Shown: in pieces, positions 61,093 through 64,000 of the stretch
Position numbering within the stretch: the stretch's first letter is position 1
How the letters are laid out: the number at the start of each line of letters is the position of its first letter
DNA from: Bifidobacterium breve DSM 20213 = JCM 1192
GTDB taxonomy: Bacteria; Actinomycetota; Actinomycetes; Actinomycetales; Bifidobacteriaceae
Reading direction: 5' to 3'
Assembly (NCBI RefSeq): GCF_001025175.1
Contig: NZ_AP012324.1
Coordinates: 1,922,001 to 1,986,000, forward strand
DNA: 64,000 nt
Notes under the pieces: generated by a model
Databases searched by the model: none
What the model was told of the DNA's origin: nothing
Seen by the model: only the letters and a program-made list of their open reading frames with translations
Program-made: the position numbers and the translations under genes

Positions 61093-61482
61093 TTACAGCC
61101 ACACCTGTTCTTCAGGCTTTACCTCGCCGACCGCATTGGCCACACGTATGGCATCATTCCGACTCAATCTACCGGTGAATCCCTGTAGATCCGACCGGAG
61201 GAACCGCACTAGCTGCGCGCAGCGAGCGGTCGTCAGATGGATAAGCCCGGCATGCTCATACTCGGGCAGTTGCACATCGCCCGCCCTATGCCAGGTTGGA
61301 TTGCTGGTCAGTTTCACAGCCACTCCACCGTCGTCGTCGGCTTGTATGACGATGGCGGCCACATAATGGTTGCGTGATTTCGTCGGATCATCATCGAACC
61401 GCACCTGCATGCGATACACGTCGAAGACATGCAATTGCTCCGGAACCGGCATCAATTCCGGAATATCATGATTATTCGCCAT
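61093..61482 (-). CDS. PemK/MazF-like toxin of a type II toxin-antitoxin system
   Basis: A 129-residue PemK/MazF-fold protein, the RNase class of toxin. It contains FDVYRMQVRFDDDPTKSRNHYVAAIVIQADDDGGVAVKLTSNP, with the R-x-x-V strand, and EYEHAGLIHLTTARCAQLVRFLRSDLQGFTGRLSRNDAIRV, the usual PemK ending. The start at 61482 overlaps the antitoxin gene by 11 bases, typical of co-translated pairs. The catalytic residues are not certain. The fold is diverged from typical MazF. Confidence 0.75.
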   Translation of the reverse strand: MANNHDIPELMPVPEQLHVFDVYRMQVRFDDDPTKSRNHYVAAIVIQADDDGGVAVKLTSNPTWHRAGDVQLPEYEHAGLIHLTTARCAQLVRFLRSDLQGFTGRLSRNDAIRVANAVGEVKPEEQVWL

Positions 61483-61795
61483 CGCGCCACGCCTTGGGCA
61501 GTACGGCAACACCATCGGCGCCCCGGCTTGGATTCAACACCATGGCGTTCGGCACTTCGACCACCGGATATCCCCGTTCGTCGACCCCACGGTACGTAAC
61601 TCCATTGGCGGCAACATGTCCCGCGCGAGGCAGCACGGGTTCAGGCGCCTTCACCTCGAACGGAATACGACGCTGCGACACCAACTGCACGCTGGCCATA
61701 TTCACGAACGTATTGAAATTCAATCCCATGGAATCAAGAATGGCGTTCACTTCAGCTTTGAGATCATCATCCATGCGAACAGTGGTAGTGCTCAT
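61472..61795 (-). CDS. RelB/DinJ family antitoxin
   Basis: A 107-residue antitoxin with a ribbon-helix-helix opening TTTVRMDDDLKAEVNAILDSMGLNFNTFVNMASVQLV, the RelB/DinJ pattern. A toxin-binding tail follows that contains MVLNPSRGADGVAVLPKAW. It is encoded first and its end overlaps the toxin start, as is usual. It probably represses its own promoter just upstream (AAGGAT before ATG). The pairing of a RelB-type antitoxin with a PemK-like toxin is less common than RelE or YafQ. Confidence 0.85.
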   Translation of the reverse strand: MSTTTVRMDDDLKAEVNAILDSMGLNFNTFVNMASVQLVSQRRIPFEVKAPEPVLPRAGHVAANGVTYRGVDERGYPVVEVPNAMVLNPSRGADGVAVLPKAWRDGE

Positions 61796-62096
61796 AATGA
61801 ATCCTTTCCAAAGCCAATTGTATTACTAATGACTTCTTTTCTCAATATAATCCGTAGGATGCTTAACGCTTTTGCATCATGACCTTGACATCGGGACAAT
61901 CCCGCGTGAAACCAATCTCTGCCTTTGCGCTCATCAGCTGGGGAGCTCACGGTCACACTCATGCGTCGCAGACCACGAGCCTCACGCGCCTCCTCATTCC
62001 ACATCTGTGTTAACAACATGTGTTAATCGCATGCATCGCCACCATGATTCCCCAATGATTTCGAGGGTTCCCCGGTCTCACTATTGTTTCTTCCCT
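61796..62096. other. intergenic region upstream of the toxin-antitoxin operon
   Basis: About 300 bases. It should carry the promoter of the operon. A TTAACA-N5-TGTTAA palindrome lies at 62010-62026, perhaps an operator. No supported gene; a short open frame on the plus strand reads into the MFS relic. Confidence 0.4.
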
Positions 62097-62243
62097 AAGA
62101 CCGCCTCAATCATCGGCACCTTCCTGGTAGCCACCACCACGTCCCTGACCGGCAACGCCTCGTTCGGCGTGCTCTCCATCGCCGTCCTGCTCGTCGCGGC
62201 GCTGGTCTTCCTGCTGCTGCAGAAAGACCCGACGCGAAACTAA
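62097..62243 (+). pseudogene. C-terminal relic of an MFS transporter gene
   Basis: The last 48 residues of a UMF1-type transporter, beginning KTASIIGTFLVATTTSLTGNASF, closely match the end of the gene at 58689-59990 (KTASILGTFLVATTTSITGNASL). The rest is missing and there is no start codon with a binding site in the frame. It shows a former second copy lost except for its 3' end. Confidence 0.85.
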
Positions 62244-62261
62244 CTAATTTGCGACGCGCAA

Positions 62262-63332
62262 TCAGCGCTCGCGATAATCCTTGAACAGTTGGATGGCGGT
62301 GGCCGCGATTCCGCACAGCACGCCGCCGATAGGCCATGCGACCCAGAACATGCTTGTAACGCCGGTCGACCAATCACCGCGCAGAGCAGCTGGGCTCAGG
62401 AACAGCAAGCACAGGCCAATCAGCGTGGCTATCATCATGATGATGCCGCATACCGCGCCGGTCAGTTTGGCGTAGAAATCCTGCTCGCCCGCATGCTCCT
62501 TGCGGTCGTCCTCGGCCGCTTTGTTGTATGCGTTGATATTGAGCAGACTGTATCTCATGCCGCAGTAGACAAACCCGAAAACACCGGGCGCACAGAGCAG
62601 CAGAAAAATTGCGTTGGGCCAGCCATCGGAGACGCCGAGCATGTCATCGGCATACACCGTCACCGCAATGCCAATCAGAATAGCCGAGATGCCACCGACG
62701 ATGCCGATTACCAGCAGCCGCAATTCTCGGCTGCGGTCCTCCCCGGTGTAGAAATCTTCTACGTATGGGTGACGCCGTTTGAAGTCAGTACGCGACAGAC
62801 CTCCTGGAATCAGCATCGCCAGCCCCGCAATCACACCCACACAGACGCACAGAAACGTCAGAAAATCGTTGAGCGGCGTCGCTCCGAGAATGGAATTGCT
62901 GGAATCGAACAGGTTGCCGATGCCAACCCCGGCGATAATCGCCGCGACACCGCCGGCAATCAGCAGCGCGAATCGGCGGCGATGTTCATCATAGCCAGTG
63001 ATATCCTGCGCAAGCTCCGCGATAGGAGCGATTATGCCCGCCGTTTTGGAAGAAGCGGCTAAAGGCGATGCCGCCTCAGCCGAGGAGTCAACATTCGACG
63101 AACCGGCCGCAGAAGCCGACGCGGCAGGCCGACTCACATCGCCAAGTACCAGATCATCAAGCGTGCAGCCGAACAGGTCGCAGATCATAAGCAGCTTGTC
63201 CATCTCGGGATAGGCCTTTTCGGATTCCCATTTCGAAATGGCCTGACGCGAGACGCCAAGCAACATGGCCAATCGTTCCTGGGTCAGGTTGCGTTGCGCA
63301 CGTAGGTACTGCAGGTTAGCGCGAAAACTCAT
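62262..63332 (-). CDS. Xre-type regulator with a membrane domain
   Basis: A 356-residue protein. An N-terminal Xre/Cro helix-turn-helix (LRAQRNLTQERLAMLLGVSRQAISKWESEKAYPEMDKLL, residues 10-48) is followed by a Ser/Ala-rich linker. Six or so membrane segments follow, starting near residue 120 (RFALLIAGGVAAIIAGVGIG). It may sense membrane or envelope stress; other bacteria have similar one-component membrane regulators. The gene is divergent from sequence at 63333 and ends 18 bases past the MFS relic. Confidence 0.9.
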   Translation of the reverse strand: MSFRANLQYLRAQRNLTQERLAMLLGVSRQAISKWESEKAYPEMDKLLMICDLFGCTLDDLVLGDVSRPAASASAAGSSNVDSSAEAASPLAASSKTAGIIAPIAELAQDITGYDEHRRRFALLIAGGVAAIIAGVGIGNLFDSSNSILGATPLNDFLTFLCVCVGVIAGLAMLIPGGLSRTDFKRRHPYVEDFYTGEDRSRELRLLVIGIVGGISAILIGIAVTVYADDMLGVSDGWPNAIFLLLCAPGVFGFVYCGMRYSLLNINAYNKAAEDDRKEHAGEQDFYAKLTGAVCGIIMMIATLIGLCLLFLSPAALRGDWSTGVTSMFWVAWPIGGVLCGIAATAIQLFKDYRER

Positions 63333-63710
63333 TGGAATGTCCCTTCATACGTAATCTTTATCATGTCATGTTCGGCCGATGGGCTCACTATGGCATGCCG
63401 TCCATGTCACCCGCCACCATCTTTGGGTTGCAATCGCCGGTTATTCGAGCGCAACCACAAGTTGCATCGGCGGAATTCCGCCATTCCGTTGACCTGAGCA
63501 GCTTTAACATCGCGCTCCACGAGACCGAAGCTTTTCCAGCCATGCGAGGGCAGCTTGTCTCACCTGCCACCACGAATCCGCTTCGACCCACGTACACATC
63601 TGTGTACAGCAGCGCTCGCAATCGGTTACCTACGACCCATATGATTTGCTGAGCGACCGCAAAACACGCAATAGCCGAGACAACACCGTCAGCGTTAAAG
63701 CTTAAGGCGA
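63333..63710. other. intergenic, no gene recognised
   Basis: About 380 bases between the Xre gene start and the end of the partial gene. Open frames on both strands are not convincing; I see no hairpin of note. Confidence 0.45.
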
Positions 63711-64000
63711 CTACTTGCCCAATAGTCCGGAAATCTGGCCGATGATGCCAGCGGGCAGTCCTGCTTGTTCGGCAATGGATCCGAGGTCCAGATTGGCACC
63801 CTGCTCCTGAATTGCGCCAGCGACCTGACTGATCTGGTCGGCGGAGATGTTTTCCTCCGCCAGCGCCTGCAGCTCGTCAAGTCGGTCGGCGTTCAAATGG
63901 TCGCCAACGACCTGTTGATTTCACCCAACTGATCGGCATTGAAATGCTCACCGATTACCGCCGGCAAATCACCAATCGAACCGAGATTGAAATCCCCGCC
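63711..64000 (-). pseudogene. 3' end of a repeat-containing protein gene, frameshifted, runs off the window
   Basis: From the window edge one frame reads NLGSIGDLPAVIGEHFNADQLGEI. The family-like sequence then continues one frame over as HLNADRLDELQALAEENISA and ends with AGLPAGIIGQISGLLGK. The break lies at about 63911-63922 and looks like a one-base loss. HFNADQLGE and HLNADRLDE are two repeat units. The rest of the gene is outside the window. Either a decayed gene or a sequencing error. Confidence 0.55.

Overview
The window is chromosomal DNA from a high-GC Gram-positive organism, almost certainly a Bifidobacterium and most likely of the B. longum group. The grounds are the actinobacterial gene orders (tRNA-Tyr/Thr/Met-rpmG-murB, fdxA-dapC, a SenX3/RegX3-type pair beside pst), a DivIVA-like polar coiled-coil protein, HrcA/CIRCE control of groES, and a LacI-controlled beta-glucoside locus typical of gut saccharolytic bifidobacteria. 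The genus is inferred from gene content and protein style; the species is a guess. Most genes lie on the minus strand.

Layout. 1-2.7 kb: IMPACT-family protein, D-2-hydroxyacid dehydrogenase and a decayed capA-like gene. 3.1-8.7 kb: a sugar locus (solute-binding lipoprotein, two ABC permeases, GH1 beta-glucosidase) with a well-formed promoter and a palindromic operator, next to its LacI regulator. 8.8-12.3 kb: tRNA-Ser(GCU), then a DMT-family transporter gene split by a complete IS607-type element (serine recombinase TnpA plus RNA-guided-nuclease-type TnpB). 12.3-21.5 kb: dinB, dapC, fdxA, an APC permease, murB, rpmG, three tRNAs, groES with CIRCE, a membrane protein and a GNAT acetyltransferase. 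21.6-23.2 kb (+): formyltetrahydrofolate cyclo-ligase, an FmdB-type zinc ribbon and an SAF-domain protein. 23.4-28.6 kb: a tightly packed three-gene operon of an FHA protein, a 1210-residue SF1-helicase-like protein whose catalytic motifs all look destroyed, and a small basic protein ending in a giant hairpin. 28.8-32.7 kb: rplJL with its leader, an alpha/beta hydrolase, and an NCS2 purine permease with a structured 5' leader. 32.7-33.0 kb: an A+T-rich cluster of about eight copies of a 15-bp motif. 33.3-39.8 kb: pstSCAB and its two-component system. 39.9-48.7 kb: MHS transporter, MTA/SAH nucleosidase, two tandem DAHP synthases, PepC, a DivIVA-like protein, and a Pcp lacking its usual catalytic His. 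48.7-57.1 kb: ispD, a YfiH-type protein, peptidase U32, trmD, rsmD, recG and rpmB. 57.5-64 kb: PfkB kinase, an MFS transporter, a membrane-anchored MerR regulator, a RelB/PemK-type toxin-antitoxin pair, a C-terminal relic of a second MFS gene, a membrane-anchored Xre regulator, and a frameshifted partial gene at the edge.

The best candidates for something undescribed are the FHA/pseudo-helicase operon, the 15-bp motif cluster after the purine permease, that permease's three-way-junction leader, and the IS607 insertion, where the target site, the GG core and the putative TnpB guide can be read directly. A palindromic intergenic repeat of about 100 bp occurs in two clear copies plus partial ones.
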